A stretch of 64,000 bases of DNA from Streptomyces sp. NRRL S-337 (GCF_000720175.1 NZ_JOIX01000025.1:27759-91758); one strand, 5' to 3'; numbered from the stretch's first letter, positions 24,599 through 32,896 are shown. Translations and numbers: made by a program. The notes: generated from the letters alone by a model not told the origin.

Positions 24599-25735
24599 TC
24601 ATTCGCCCCAAATCTTCCGATACGCCTGCCGGTACCCCTCCGAGTCCCAGGACAGCGCGCCGCCGCTGTTGGTGGCGGTGGCGATGTGGACGGGTGCGAC
24701 GTACCCGCTGTCCGGGGCGCCGGCGAAGGCGCGGTTGAACTCGTCGATGATCTGCCAGCCCTGTTCGGAGAGCGGCTCGGGGACGGTGGCGGCCTGGAAC
24801 TGCTTGCCGTTGACGCGCTGGAAGGCCGACGGATCGCCGTCGCCGGCACCGATGTTGTAGGGGGCGCCGGCGCCGTCCTTGCCCGCGGCGCGCAGGGCGG
24901 GGGCGGCGTGCTGGAAGTACAGGTCGTTGATGGCCGCGGAATACGTCCACCTGCGGCCGAAACGGGACAGCAGCGAGCGGACTTCCCCGATGGAGCGGCT
25001 ACTGGCCTGCGGGATGGGGATGTTGGTGTAGCTCAGCAGCTTCACGCCGGAGCAGGTGGCGAGTTCCTTCTTGATCAGGTCGGACTTGTGCTTCGCGAAC
25101 GGCACCGAGGCGTCGGTGAACAGGACGACACCGGCGTGGCCGTTGGAGCGGTCGATGATCCAGTCGGCGCTGATCTTGGCGACGTCCTCGACCCGGGAGG
25201 TGATGTTGCTGAAGAGCTGGAGGTCCTTGCTGGGGCCGGGGGCCGCGGTGGCGTGCCAGCCGATCAGCGGAATTCCCGCCGTACGGGCCTTTTTGACGTC
25301 CTCCGGGGCGATGCCGGGGTCGAACCCGCTGAGCACGATGCCGTCCGGCTTGAGGTCGAGGGCCTGCCGGAAGGCGGCCCGTTGGCCGCCGGGCGTGCCC
25401 TGGCCGTTGAGGGTGCGGGCGTGCCAGCCGAGGATCTTGGCGGCTTCCTCGAAGCCCTGGGCGACTCCGGCAACACCCGGGTTGGTCAGGGTCTGGGCTA
25501 TGTAGACGACGGTCTTGCCGTGCACGGCCTTGGGTCCGGTGGTGGGGCCCTTCCAGGGGGCGTTGACCTCCTCGGCCTTCTTGACCGCCTGCTCGGCGCG
25601 GGAGCGGGCGGTGGGGCAGCCGGGCTTGGCGGAGCTCTTGGGGGAGGCGGCGACACCGGCGCCGGCATCGCAGCCGGCGGTGGCCATGACCAGGAGTGCG
25701 GCGGCGGTCACGACCGCCTTGCGGGTGGGGTGCAC
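24599..25735 (-). CDS. Sugar-type ABC substrate-binding lipoprotein (Peripla_BP_4), orphan
   Basis: A 378-aa protein. GTG 25735 has GAGGA 6 nt upstream and starts a lipoprotein signal, 'RKAVVTAAALLVMATAGC', with the lipobox Cys. The mature part has 'KTVVYIAQTLTNPGVAGVAQ', 'DGIVLSGFDPGIAPEDVKKA', 'GIPLIGWHATAAPGPS' and 'AGVVLFTDASVPFAKHKSDL', the two-lobed fold of ribose/xylose-type binding proteins. No permease or ATPase is nearby, so it either serves a transporter encoded elsewhere or is a sensor. It lies 150 bp upstream of the TIR-STAND gene on the same strand; read-through is possible but a -10-like element in the gap suggests separate transcription. Confidence 0.87.
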   Translation of the reverse strand: MHPTRKAVVTAAALLVMATAGCDAGAGVAASPKSSAKPGCPTARSRAEQAVKKAEEVNAPWKGPTTGPKAVHGKTVVYIAQTLTNPGVAGVAQGFEEAAKILGWHARTLNGQGTPGGQRAAFRQALDLKPDGIVLSGFDPGIAPEDVKKARTAGIPLIGWHATAAPGPSKDLQLFSNITSRVEDVAKISADWIIDRSNGHAGVVLFTDASVPFAKHKSDLIKKELATCSGVKLLSYTNIPIPQASSRSIGEVRSLLSRFGRRWTYSAAINDLYFQHAAPALRAAGKDGAGAPYNIGAGDGDPSAFQRVNGKQFQAATVPEPLSEQGWQIIDEFNRAFAGAPDSGYVAPVHIATATNSGGALSWDSEGYRQAYRKIWGE

Positions 25736-26240
25736 GGGTGTCCTCGCAGCGCAGGATGGGGGTACGGGTGGGGTGGGGGGAGACAGGTTACGGGTGGTGG
25801 TGGTCCGTGGGGCAGCCGCCTTGGGGAGATGCCCCCACCGTCGGAGATGCCGTGTATGCCGTCCGTGCCGGACCCGGTGGAATCGCGCCAGTTCGCGCTC
25901 GCTTTCTCTCCCCCTTCGCACGGTTTCACGCCCTTTCCCTGCCCTTCGTTCCGCTTCCCGACGGTCACCGGAGCATGGGCGACCAGGCATTTCGCCGGGC
26001 CTTAACAGACCAAAAGTGACGAAGAGTTGAATAGTGCGGGGCCTCGATGAGCCACGTCTTGCATGCCCGTGCACAAGCGGTAGTGTTCACGGCCGGTTGA
26101 CCGTGTGGCGGAAACCTTTCGCTCACATTGAGGTGCAAACCTCGCCATCTTCGTGTTTCACCGTCGTCGCGTTGCCCGTTGTCGGCGGTCGGCACCACCA
26201 CCTCGGTCACCGCTCAGCAGCACGTCGTAAGGAGGCCCGG
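25736..26240. other. 505-bp intergenic region upstream of conservon
   Basis: No gene was seen here; frames reading through it from either side lack coding bias. It holds the start region of the orphan binding protein on one side and the conservon promoter on the other. The right half is relatively AT-rich for this genome (around 25995-26040 and 26100-26170), fitting promoter DNA. Confidence 0.5.
26059..26086 (+). promoter_or_regulatory. Candidate promoter of the conservon operon
   Basis: TTGCAT (26059-26064), a 16-nt spacer, then TAGTGT (26081-26086) resembles a housekeeping Streptomyces promoter. Transcription would start near 26093, about 150 nt before the GTG start of the kinase gene. A strong AAGGAGG ribosome site lies at 26229-26235. 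The match is by eye and not unique in the region. Confidence 0.4.
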
Positions 26241-28838
26241 GTGTCCGTGGACGCAGTGGACCCGCCGCAACACGAACCCGAGCCGTCCCGGCGTTCATCG
26301 TTGCGACCGCGGTTCCGTCAGCGGGCGGACGCCGTCCTCGACCGCTGGCCGTTCCGGCGGAAGCTCAACGTCCTGGTGATCGCGCCCGTCGCGGTCGTCG
26401 GCGTGCTGCTGGGCGTCGGCGTCAACACCCAGGTGCAGAAGGCCCAGGACGCCGGCCGCAGCGCGGAGCTGGTGCGGGACAGCGAGCAGGTCACCAGGCT
26501 GATCAACGACGTACAGGCCGAACACCGGCAGGCGCTCCTGCTGTCCGTGGAGCAGGAGTCGGTCCGGCCCGGCGCCGCGCTGCCGTCCACCGCCGCCTAC
26601 CGCCGGACCCAGCAGGACACCGACGAGCAGGTCACCGCCGTGCATTCCGCGTTCGGACCCGGCCTGCCGAAGGACGAGGCCCGCGCCCTTGCGTACATCC
26701 GCGGACTCACCGTACTGCGCGACAAGGTCGAACGCGGATCGGTGCCGGCCGCCACCATCGACCCCGCCTACGCCGCCGCCGTCGGCTACCTGATCGACGG
26801 CATCGGCCTGGACCGCTACGCCGGCACCTCGTCGTCCTCGGTCACCAACCTCCTCGACACGGTGCTGCGTGCCGACGCCGCCCACGCGGCCTTCGAGAGC
26901 GGGGTGTTCTCCGCCCAGACCCGGGACGCCAACGCGCTCACCGAATACACCCGCGCGGTCGGCGCCCACAAGCTCTACGAGGAGCAGACCGCGCGGTTCG
27001 GCCGGATCGCCGACCCGGAGCAGGTCCTGGCGCTCGGCGCGATCGAGCGGGACGCCGAACAGAACGGCATCGAGGCCCAGTTCGCGGAGCTCCAGATCGA
27101 CCCCGGCTCCCTGCAGGGCCAGACCCCGCACCAACTGCGCAAGGCGATGGCCGCCGGAACCCGGCAGGCCGAGGCCCGCCTCTCCGTCACCCGGTCACTG
27201 ATCGAGCAGATCGCCGCCCGGGCCGACGGCCTCTCGCACAGCGCCCTCGACAACGCGCTGGCGATGCTCGGCCTCGCCCTGCTCGGCTTCGCCGCCTGGC
27301 TGACCTTCTCCGTGCTGGTCCGGCGCTCGGTCGTCCGTCCCCTGGCGGCCCTGACCGGCGCCGCCCAGCAGGTGGTCGACGTGGCCGGCGAGGAGCTCGC
27401 CAGGGTCGAGGACGACGATTCGGCGGACCGCACCCCGCTGCGGCCACGGCCGATCCCGGTCCCGGTCCGCGACGAGATCGGCCACCTGGCCGAGGCGTTC
27501 AACCAGGTACAGGTCACCGCCGCGGCGCTGCTGGAGCGGCAGGTGCTCAGCCGCCGCAACGTCGCCGAGATGTTCGGCAACGTCGGACGCCGGGTCAGCA
27601 ACCTCACCTCACGCCAGCTCATGCTGATCGACGCGGTGGAACGCGAGGAGACCGACCCCGACGTCCTGGAGCGGATGTACCGCATCGACCACATCGCCGT
27701 CCGCCTCCAGCGCAACGCCGACAGCCTGATGCTGCTCGCCGGCATCCGGGACCCCGAGGTGGAGGCCCGGCCGACCGGTCTGGCCAACGTCATCCGGGCG
27801 GGGCTCGGCCAGATCGAGGGATACCAGCGGGTGTCGCTGCGGGCCGAGACCGAGGTCGTGGTCGCGCCCGACATCGTCGACGACCTGACGCTGATGCTCG
27901 CCGAACTCCTGGAGAACGCGGTCTCGTTCTCCCCGTCCGACACGCCCGTCGAGGTGGTCGTCCGGCCCGGCACCGACGTCACCTCGGACGGCGGGGCCCT
28001 GATCGAGGTCATCGACCACGGCCTCGGCATGAGCGCGGAACGCCTCGCCGAGGAGAACTCCCGGCTGGTCCGCCGGGAACGGCTCGACCTCGTACCGACG
28101 AAGGTCCTCGGCCTGTTCGTCGTCGGGAACCTCGCCCGGCGCTCGGGCATCCGGGTCACCCTGAGCCGCACCCCCGGCGGCGGGGTCACCGGCACCGTCT
28201 GGCTCCCCGCCGGCCTGCTGCTGGCCGTGAACCCGGCCCCGACGCCCTCACCGGCCACCCCGCCACCGGCTCCGGAAACGGCCGAAGCGCCGGAAACGGC
28301 CGCAGTGGCGGAAACGGCCGCAGTGGCGGAAACGGCGCAGACCGAGTCCTCGCCCACGAACCAGCCCGGGCCCACGTGCGAGCTCACGCCGAAGGCAGCC
28401 GAGCCCACACCCACCTCCGCGCCCGCCTCCGCTTCCGCCGCCACGCCCCTGCCCGTACGGGCCCTCGCCGGCGCGCCCGAACGGCAGCCGGGCGGGCCCT
28501 CGCGGGAGGGCGAGCTCCCCCGGCGCCTGCCGCGCCGCGCCACGGACGACGCGGAGCAGAACTCCCCGGCGTCCGCGCCCCAGCCGGACCGGTCCGTCCG
28601 GCCGCTGCGACGGCGGGTACGGGGCGCGACGCTCGACATGACCACCCCGACGGCCGACCGAGCGGCCCAGGCCGTGCGCCGGCCCGTCGACGCCGACGCG
28701 GTCCGATCGGAACTCGACGAATTCGAGGCCGCCGTACGCAGGGCGGAGCAAGAGAGTGCGCCCGCCACGAGCGAACCGGCGCCAACGCCCCACCAGCAAC
28801 CCCGGAAGGAGTCGGGCAGTGAGCACGCCGACAGGTAA
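26241..28838 (+). CDS. cvnA: Conservon sensor histidine kinase-like protein (CvnA type, nitrate/nitrite-sensor-like)
   Basis: An 865-aa protein from GTG 26241 with AAGGAGG 6 nt upstream; the longer upstream frame is rejected. TM1 is 'LNVLVIAPVAVVGVLLGVG'. An extracytoplasmic helical NIT-like sensor domain follows (about 70-320), then TM2 'MLGLALLGFAAWLTFSVLV', a HAMP segment and the phospho-acceptor-like 'RIDHIAVRLQRNADSLMLL'. The HATPase N box is 'MLAELLENAVSFSP' and the G box 'VIDHGLGMS'. The C-terminal 250 residues are Pro/Ala/Glu-rich and probably disordered, with short repeats 'ETAAVAETA'. This architecture heads Streptomyces conservons, which act as G-protein-coupled-like membrane complexes controlling development and metabolism. 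It overlaps the next gene by 20 bp. Confidence 0.9.
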   Translation: MSVDAVDPPQHEPEPSRRSSLRPRFRQRADAVLDRWPFRRKLNVLVIAPVAVVGVLLGVGVNTQVQKAQDAGRSAELVRDSEQVTRLINDVQAEHRQALLLSVEQESVRPGAALPSTAAYRRTQQDTDEQVTAVHSAFGPGLPKDEARALAYIRGLTVLRDKVERGSVPAATIDPAYAAAVGYLIDGIGLDRYAGTSSSSVTNLLDTVLRADAAHAAFESGVFSAQTRDANALTEYTRAVGAHKLYEEQTARFGRIADPEQVLALGAIERDAEQNGIEAQFAELQIDPGSLQGQTPHQLRKAMAAGTRQAEARLSVTRSLIEQIAARADGLSHSALDNALAMLGLALLGFAAWLTFSVLVRRSVVRPLAALTGAAQQVVDVAGEELARVEDDDSADRTPLRPRPIPVPVRDEIGHLAEAFNQVQVTAAALLERQVLSRRNVAEMFGNVGRRVSNLTSRQLMLIDAVEREETDPDVLERMYRIDHIAVRLQRNADSLMLLAGIRDPEVEARPTGLANVIRAGLGQIEGYQRVSLRAETEVVVAPDIVDDLTLMLAELLENAVSFSPSDTPVEVVVRPGTDVTSDGGALIEVIDHGLGMSAERLAEENSRLVRRERLDLVPTKVLGLFVVGNLARRSGIRVTLSRTPGGGVTGTVWLPAGLLLAVNPAPTPSPATPPPAPETAEAPETAAVAETAAVAETAQTESSPTNQPGPTCELTPKAAEPTPTSAPASASAATPLPVRALAGAPERQPGGPSREGELPRRLPRRATDDAEQNSPASAPQPDRSVRPLRRRVRGATLDMTTPTADRAAQAVRRPVDADAVRSELDEFEAAVRRAEQESAPATSEPAPTPHQQPRKESGSEHADR

Positions 28839-29295
28839 CAGCGGTTCCGAGCGGGAGGAACCCACCGATCTGACAGCCGCCGCGGCCGACTTCACCTGGC
28901 TGCTGGACCGGTTCGCCACCCAGACCGCCGGCGTCGTCGACGCCATCGCGGTGTCGTCGGACGGCCTGCTGATCGCCGTCTCCCAACTGCGCGAACAGGC
29001 CGACTCCGAGCGGCTCGCGGCGATCGTGTCCGGCGTCACGAGCCTGGCCGCCGGTGCCTCCGGCAACTACGGCCTGGGCGGCCTCAACAAGGTCATCATC
29101 GACCTGGAGGGCGGCCACGTCCTGGTCTCGGCCATCGGCTGCGGTGCCGTCCTCGGCGTGGTCACCTCGAAGGAGGCGAAGCTCGGCAACATCGCCTACG
29201 AGATGACCCTCTTCGCCAACCGTGCCGGGAGCGCGCTCACCCCCCAACTGGTCCTGGAACTCAAGAAGACAGCCGGCGCGGCCCCGGCCCGCTGA
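28819..29295 (+). CDS. cvnB: Roadblock/LC7-domain protein (CvnB type)
   Basis: A 158-aa protein; GTG 28819 is preceded by AAGGAG and lies within the last 20 bp of cvnA. The fold is roadblock/LC7: 'FTWLLDRFATQTAGVVDAI', 'AVSSDGLLIAVSQL', 'SGVTSLAAGASGNYGLGGLN' and 'GHVLVSAIGCGAVLGVVTS'. Roadblock proteins regulate small GTPases such as MglA; in conservons CvnB interacts with CvnC and CvnD at the membrane (family knowledge). The order kinase-roadblock-DUF742-GTPase is complete here. Confidence 0.92.
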   Translation: MSTPTGNSGSEREEPTDLTAAAADFTWLLDRFATQTAGVVDAIAVSSDGLLIAVSQLREQADSERLAAIVSGVTSLAAGASGNYGLGGLNKVIIDLEGGHVLVSAIGCGAVLGVVTSKEAKLGNIAYEMTLFANRAGSALTPQLVLELKKTAGAAPAR

Positions 29296-29410
29296 CCTGT
29301 GCCCCCAGCCACCGTCACGGAAGGCTTGGGGGCGGGCGCTGAGCAGCGGGGCAGCGCGGGCACCGATCAGCAGGTCAGGGGCCGGCGCTGAAAGAGGGCC
29401 ATGAACCGGT

Positions 29411-29530
29411 CGGCGAGGGCCACAGGATCAGTGCCGGCGAGGGCCACGGTTCTCGGTGCCGGCACTGAGAACAGAATCATTGCCGGCACTGGAAGAGAAT
29501 CTTTGCGGGCGCCGAGAAGAGGATCATGAT
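29411..29530. repeat. Degenerate 24-bp direct repeats in cvnB-cvnC gap
   Basis: Five consecutive 24-bp units (29411, 29435, 29459, 29483 and 29507) can be laid end to end. Units 1 and 2 share CGGCGAGGGCCAC; units 3 and 4 share CCGGCACTG and a purine-rich middle followed by ATC. The fifth carries the cvnC ribosome site and start codon. The gap (29296-29525) has no gene. The period equals that of the coding repeats a little downstream. Confidence 0.6.
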
Positions 29531-30080
29531 GGTGGCCGGTGAACCAGAACCGAACGAGTCACCGAACGAGTCAGCAGGCGAGCGAGCGACCGAGTCGACG
29601 GGCGAGCGAACAGGCGAGTCAGCGGACGAGCGGGCGGCCGAGTCAGCAGGCGAGCGCACGGACGAGTCAGCGGGCGTCGCCCCGGGTCCGTCGGAACCGG
29701 TCGGCCGCGCTCCCGCGATCCGGCCCTTCCTGCTGACGGCCGGCCGGGTGGCGGGGGGCGGCACCGGCCCGCCGCTCCCGGTCGAGACCCAGATCGTCGC
29801 GACCGCGTCCGGGATCTCCGTCCTGGGTTCCCTCGCCTTCGAACAACACGACATCGTCGCCGCCTGCCGACAGCCGCAGTCGGTGGCCGAACTGGCCGCG
29901 CGGCTGCGTCTCCACCTGAACGTGGTCCGGGTGCTGGCGGAGGACCTGCGCGCCGCCGGGCATCTGGCGGTCCACGTTCCGCACGCCGGCACCACCCAGG
30001 ACATCTCCGTACTGCGAAGGGTTATCGATGGTCTCCGTGCCGTCCCCGACTCACGGGACACACTCCGTGACAGCGGTTGA
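29526..30080 (+). CDS. cvnC: DUF742 protein (CvnC type) with repetitive N-terminal extension
   Basis: A 184-aa protein. Residues about 60-180 are a DUF742 domain: 'IRPFLLTAGRVAGGGTGPPL', 'ETQIVATASGI', 'LAFEQHDIVAACRQPQSVAE', then the winged-helix-like 'LAARLRLHLNVVRVLAEDLR' and 'DISVLRRVIDGLRAV'. DUF742 proteins bind CvnB and CvnD in conservon complexes. The N-terminal 55 residues are an unusual Glu/Ser/Gly/Arg repeat encoded by 24-bp tandem units (29568-29676) and are probably disordered. ATG 29526 is used; ATG 29529 is equally possible. The 3' end overlaps cvnD by 53 bp. Confidence 0.88.
   Translation: MMVAGEPEPNESPNESAGERATESTGERTGESADERAAESAGERTDESAGVAPGPSEPVGRAPAIRPFLLTAGRVAGGGTGPPLPVETQIVATASGISVLGSLAFEQHDIVAACRQPQSVAELAARLRLHLNVVRVLAEDLRAAGHLAVHVPHAGTTQDISVLRRVIDGLRAVPDSRDTLRDSG
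29568..29676 (+). repeat. 24-bp tandem repeat within cvnC
   Basis: Four full units (29568-29591, 29592-29615, 29616-29639, 29640-29663) and a half unit each begin GAGTC and encode eight residues of the form E-S-[A/T]-[G/D]-E-R-x-x. The reading frame is kept, so copy number can change without breaking the protein. Confidence 0.85.
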
Positions 30081-30645
30081 ACCGCCGCCGGTTCCGGTCA
30101 AGTTGGTCATCGCCGGCGGCTTCGGCGTCGGCAAGACCACGGCTGTGGGCGCCATCTCCGAGATCCGGCCGCTGACCACGGAGGCCGCCATCACAGAGGT
30201 CGCGGCGGGCGTGGACGACCTCTCCCACACCCCCGGCAAAACGACGACCACCGTCGCCATGGACTTCGGCTGCATCACCATCGACCCGACGCTGAAGCTC
30301 TACCTGTTCGGCACACCGGGCCAGGACCGGTTCGGCTTCATGTGGGACGACGTGGTCGAGGGCGCCCTCGGCGGCCTGGTGATCGTGGACACCCGCCGGC
30401 TCGACGACTGCTACGCCGCGGTCGACTACTTCGAGCACAAGAACATCCCGTTCGCCGTCGCCGTCAACGCCTTCGACGGCGAGATCCACCACGACCTCGA
30501 CGAGGTGCGCTGGGCCCTGGACGTCTCCGACCACGTCCCCCTCACCATCTTCGACGCCCGCAACACAGGCTCGGTCCGCGACGCCCTCCTGGTCGTCCTC
30601 CAGGTCGCCCTCTCACGGGCGGAGGGCGGCGCTACGGGGGAGTGA
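30028..30645 (+). CDS. cvnD: Ras-like GTPase (CvnD type)
   Basis: A 205-aa small GTPase of the conservon/MglA-like group. The G1 P-loop is 'GGFGVGKTT', G3 is 'LFGTPGQDRF' and the G4-like position is 'VNAFDG' (the usual N-K-x-D is altered, as is common in CvnD). ATG 30028 has GAAGGG about 6 nt upstream and overlaps cvnC by 53 bp, implying coupled translation. It is the output switch of the four-gene conservon; hydrolysis is probably tuned by the roadblock protein. The operon ends here; the next 231 bp up to 30876 have no gene. Confidence 0.93.
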   Translation: MVSVPSPTHGTHSVTAVEPPPVPVKLVIAGGFGVGKTTAVGAISEIRPLTTEAAITEVAAGVDDLSHTPGKTTTTVAMDFGCITIDPTLKLYLFGTPGQDRFGFMWDDVVEGALGGLVIVDTRRLDDCYAAVDYFEHKNIPFAVAVNAFDGEIHHDLDEVRWALDVSDHVPLTIFDARNTGSVRDALLVVLQVALSRAEGGATGE

Positions 30646-30876
30646 CGGTGTTCGCGCCCAAAAGTCTCGGCGACGAGGTTCTCGTATGCGGTGGACTGGA
30701 ATAGACCGTCCGGGTGATGACCCTCGCCTGTCGTCCCGCATGACGCCCGCCAGGTGTGGCGGCCGTACGCGCGACGCCCTCGCCGTGCTCGCCCGCGGCG
30801 CCCTCGCCGTCGACGCGCCGGCGAGCAGGCGGACCTCATCACGCCGGCCCGTACGGGCCGTCAGGCGCGCGGGCGG

Positions 30877-31686
30877 TCATGTCTTGCCGCGAACGACGGT
30901 GACGGAGCAGTGCGCGTGGTGCAGCAGCGCCTGGCTCACCGATCCCAGGAGCAACCCGGCGAAGCCACCGCGCCCCCTGGCTCCGACGACCATGAGCTGG
31001 GCCGTCCGGCTCGCCTCGATCAATACCTCGCGGGTTTCGCCGCTCAGCACTTCGCGTCTGACCGTGACATCCGGATAATTCTCCGTGCGGCCGGCGATCG
31101 CCTGGGCCAGCAGACGCTCCGCGCTTTCGACGCCCGTACCGGGCGGCGCGTAATCCGGCAACCACGCATGCGCGGCGACGACCTCGGCTCCGCGCAGCGC
31201 TGCCTCGGCGAAGGCGAATTCGACCGCTTCCTCACCGACCTGCGAACCGTCGACGCCCAACACGATCGGCCCGGCTCCCGCCGGTTCCTCGCGGGCCACC
31301 ATCACCGGACACCGGGCATGGGCGGCCAGGGACGCCGCCGTTGAACCCAGCAGCAGGCCCATGAAGCCCCCCATACCCCGGGGACCGACGACCACCAGAT
31401 CCGCGGCTCGCGACTCGGCCTCCAGCACCGCCACCGGTTCACCCGTCACCACGGCCGCGGTGACCTGCAGCTCAGGTGCCACGCTCCGGGCCCGGTCCGC
31501 GGCATCGTTCACCAAACGGTCGAGCGGCGACGGGTCCAACGGCGTGTGCATGGGCCTGACCGGCCAGCTCAAGGCGTTCACCACACGCAGATCCGAACGA
31601 CGCCGCTGGGCTTCCCGGGCGGCCTGTTCCACCGCGGCAAGGCTCGACGACGAGCCGTCCACGCCAACGACGACCAGGTTGCCCAC
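30877..31686 (-). CDS. Universal stress protein, two UspA domains
   Basis: A 269-aa tandem UspA protein. Domain 1 starts 'NLVVVGVDGSSSSLAAVEQ' and ends with the ATP-binding signature 'GPRGMGGFMGLLLGSTAASL'. Domain 2 starts 'PIVLGVDGSQVGEEAVEFA' and ends with 'GARGRGGFAGLLLGSVSQAL' (G-x2-G-x9-G-[S/T] in each). Such ATP-binding Usp proteins act in dormancy and stress. GTG 31686 is preferred, with GGAGGAG just upstream, over ATG 31716. It is a single gene with no obvious operon partner. Confidence 0.92.
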   Translation of the reverse strand: MGNLVVVGVDGSSSSLAAVEQAAREAQRRRSDLRVVNALSWPVRPMHTPLDPSPLDRLVNDAADRARSVAPELQVTAAVVTGEPVAVLEAESRAADLVVVGPRGMGGFMGLLLGSTAASLAAHARCPVMVAREEPAGAGPIVLGVDGSQVGEEAVEFAFAEAALRGAEVVAAHAWLPDYAPPGTGVESAERLLAQAIAGRTENYPDVTVRREVLSGETREVLIEASRTAQLMVVGARGRGGFAGLLLGSVSQALLHHAHCSVTVVRGKT

Positions 31687-31895
31687 CGCTCCTCCATCGC
31701 TCGGTTCAGCTTCCAAGCCTCACCCCGGTCAAGCGTTGCTGCAATCCGGCCGGGCGACCGGCGTCGGCGGCGCGTGGGGGCGCTGATACAGGTGTGTGGC
31801 TCGGGGGTGGCTCACGGCTGTGAATGCCTGGCATCGGCGAGATCGACGGCGAAGCCTCGACGGCCACCCCCGGCACGGTCGCGGTGGGCCCTGGC

Positions 31896-32318
31896 TCATC
31901 CCAGGAAGCTCAGCCGGACCTGACGGTTGGCATTGTCCTTGTTGGTGTCGACCAGGCAGACGGACTGCCAGGTGCCGAGGGCCATACGGCCGGCGATGAC
32001 CGGGAGGGTGGCGTGTGGGGGGACCAGGGCCGGCAGGACGTGGTCCCGCCCGTGGCCGGGGCTGCCGTGGCGGTGGCGCCAGCGGTCGTCGGCGGGGAGC
32101 AGGTCGTGCAGGGCGGCGAGGAGGTCCTCGTCGCTGCCGGCTCCGGTCTCGAGTACGGCGATGCCGGCCGTCGCGTGCGGGACGAAGACGTTGAGCAGGC
32201 CGTCACGGCCGTCCGCGGCGTCCCGGAGGAAGGCGGCGCAGTCGGCGGTGAGGTCGGCGACGGTCTCCGTCGAGCCGGTGGTGATGTCCAGGGTGCGGCT
32301 GGTGAATGCAGAGCTCAT
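31896..32318 (-). CDS. YjbQ/UPF0047 family protein
   Basis: A 140-aa protein starting 'MSSAFTSRTLDITTGSTETV', with the family's conserved His motifs 'LNVFVPHATAGIAVLE' and 'HATLPVIAGRMALGTWQSV'. It ends at 'CLVDTNKDNANRQVRLSFLG'. Proteins of this family are annotated as secondary thiamine-phosphate synthases from suppressor activity in E. coli; the true role is unsettled. The start at 32318 gives the usual family length; the longer frame would run into the sulfur leader peptide region. Confidence 0.88.
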   Translation of the reverse strand: MSSAFTSRTLDITTGSTETVADLTADCAAFLRDAADGRDGLLNVFVPHATAGIAVLETGAGSDEDLLAALHDLLPADDRWRHRHGSPGHGRDHVLPALVPPHATLPVIAGRMALGTWQSVCLVDTNKDNANRQVRLSFLG

Positions 32319-32435
32319 GCGTTCATCTTCGTACGGGCCGGACGCCCTGGTCGCCCTGGCTCGCAAGGTGGGGGGCGCGGGTGGCAATGTCGTTTCAATG
32401 CCGCGGAAACAAAGGTCCACCACCCGAGACGACGT

Positions 32436-32465
32436 TTGACCCCTCTCCGAACGCACCGCTACGTT
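32436..32465 (+). promoter_or_regulatory. Promoter of the sulfonate operon leader transcript
   Basis: TTGACC (32436-32441), an 18-nt spacer and TACGTT (32460-32465) make a near-consensus housekeeping promoter. The predicted transcription start is at or next to 32473, the A of the leader-peptide ATG, so the message would be leaderless. Confidence 0.7.
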
Positions 32466-32472
32466 CAGCAAC

Positions 32473-32568
32473 ATGTCTACTTCGGCCCTCCTCACCACGC
32501 GCGGTCATATCGACCTGCTGCGGGTGGCATCCGCCGCGTGTCACCGCGGTGCGATCGGGTGTTGTTGA
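32473..32568 (+). CDS. Cysteine-containing sulfur leader peptide (31 aa)
   Basis: A 31-codon ORF containing 'GHIDLLRVASAAC', the hallmark of the small 'putative leader peptides' found upstream of sulfur-assimilation and ABC-transporter genes in Streptomyces. It has three Cys codons (positions 23, 30 and 31), the last two adjacent to the stop. No ribosome site precedes it; instead the promoter places the transcription start at its ATG. Stalling at the Cys-Cys-stop end when cysteine is scarce would be a natural way to control the ssu genes that begin 330 bp downstream. The family match is recognised; the mechanism is inferred. Confidence 0.82.
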   Translation: MSTSALLTTRGHIDLLRVASAACHRGAIGCC

Positions 32569-32619
32569 CGTCTCCGCCTCTTCGGGCGCGATGGCTTTGA
32601 GTTCTTCTTAGTTCTCGTA

Positions 32620-32649
32620 GGTCTCTTGCGGTCTCTTCCGGTCTCTGCA
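32620..32649 (+). repeat. Three 10-bp direct repeats in ssu leader
   Basis: GGTCTCTTGC, GGTCTCTTCC and GGTCTCTGCA follow each other without gaps, then a further GGTC. They lie 51 bp after the leader-peptide stop. Confidence 0.75.
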
Positions 32650-32710
32650 GGTCGCTTTGGACTGTCCTTTTTCGAGGGCCCAGTTGAGCGTGATGCGATC
32701 ACTGCCTGAT

Positions 32711-32765
32711 TTCTGGGCGAGTTCTGAGCGAGTTCCGGGCGAGTTCTGGGCGAGTTCTGGGCGAG
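32711..32765 (+). repeat. Five 11-bp tandem repeats in ssu leader
   Basis: Five contiguous copies of TTCTGGGCGAG lie at 32711-32765; copies 1, 4 and 5 are identical and copies 2 and 3 differ by one base. They sit between the leader peptide and ssuC in otherwise non-coding, pyrimidine-rich DNA (32569-32896). The period is close to one helical turn, which would suit a protein or RNA-structure array. Confidence 0.85.
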
Positions 32766-32896
32766 GCCTGCTGGGTTCGCCGCGTTTTCTTGCGCTTTCC
32801 CTTGTTCTCAGGCATCCCCCGACTCTCCTGTTTTCCCTCTCGCTGTTTCGTTTCCTTTCCGCCCCTCTCCCCTGCCCTCCCCGCATTGGAGTGTTC

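Noticed and set aside
32711..32765. 11-bp repeats considered as a CRISPR array
   Set aside because: Repeats are contiguous with no spacers and far too short; no cas genes are present.
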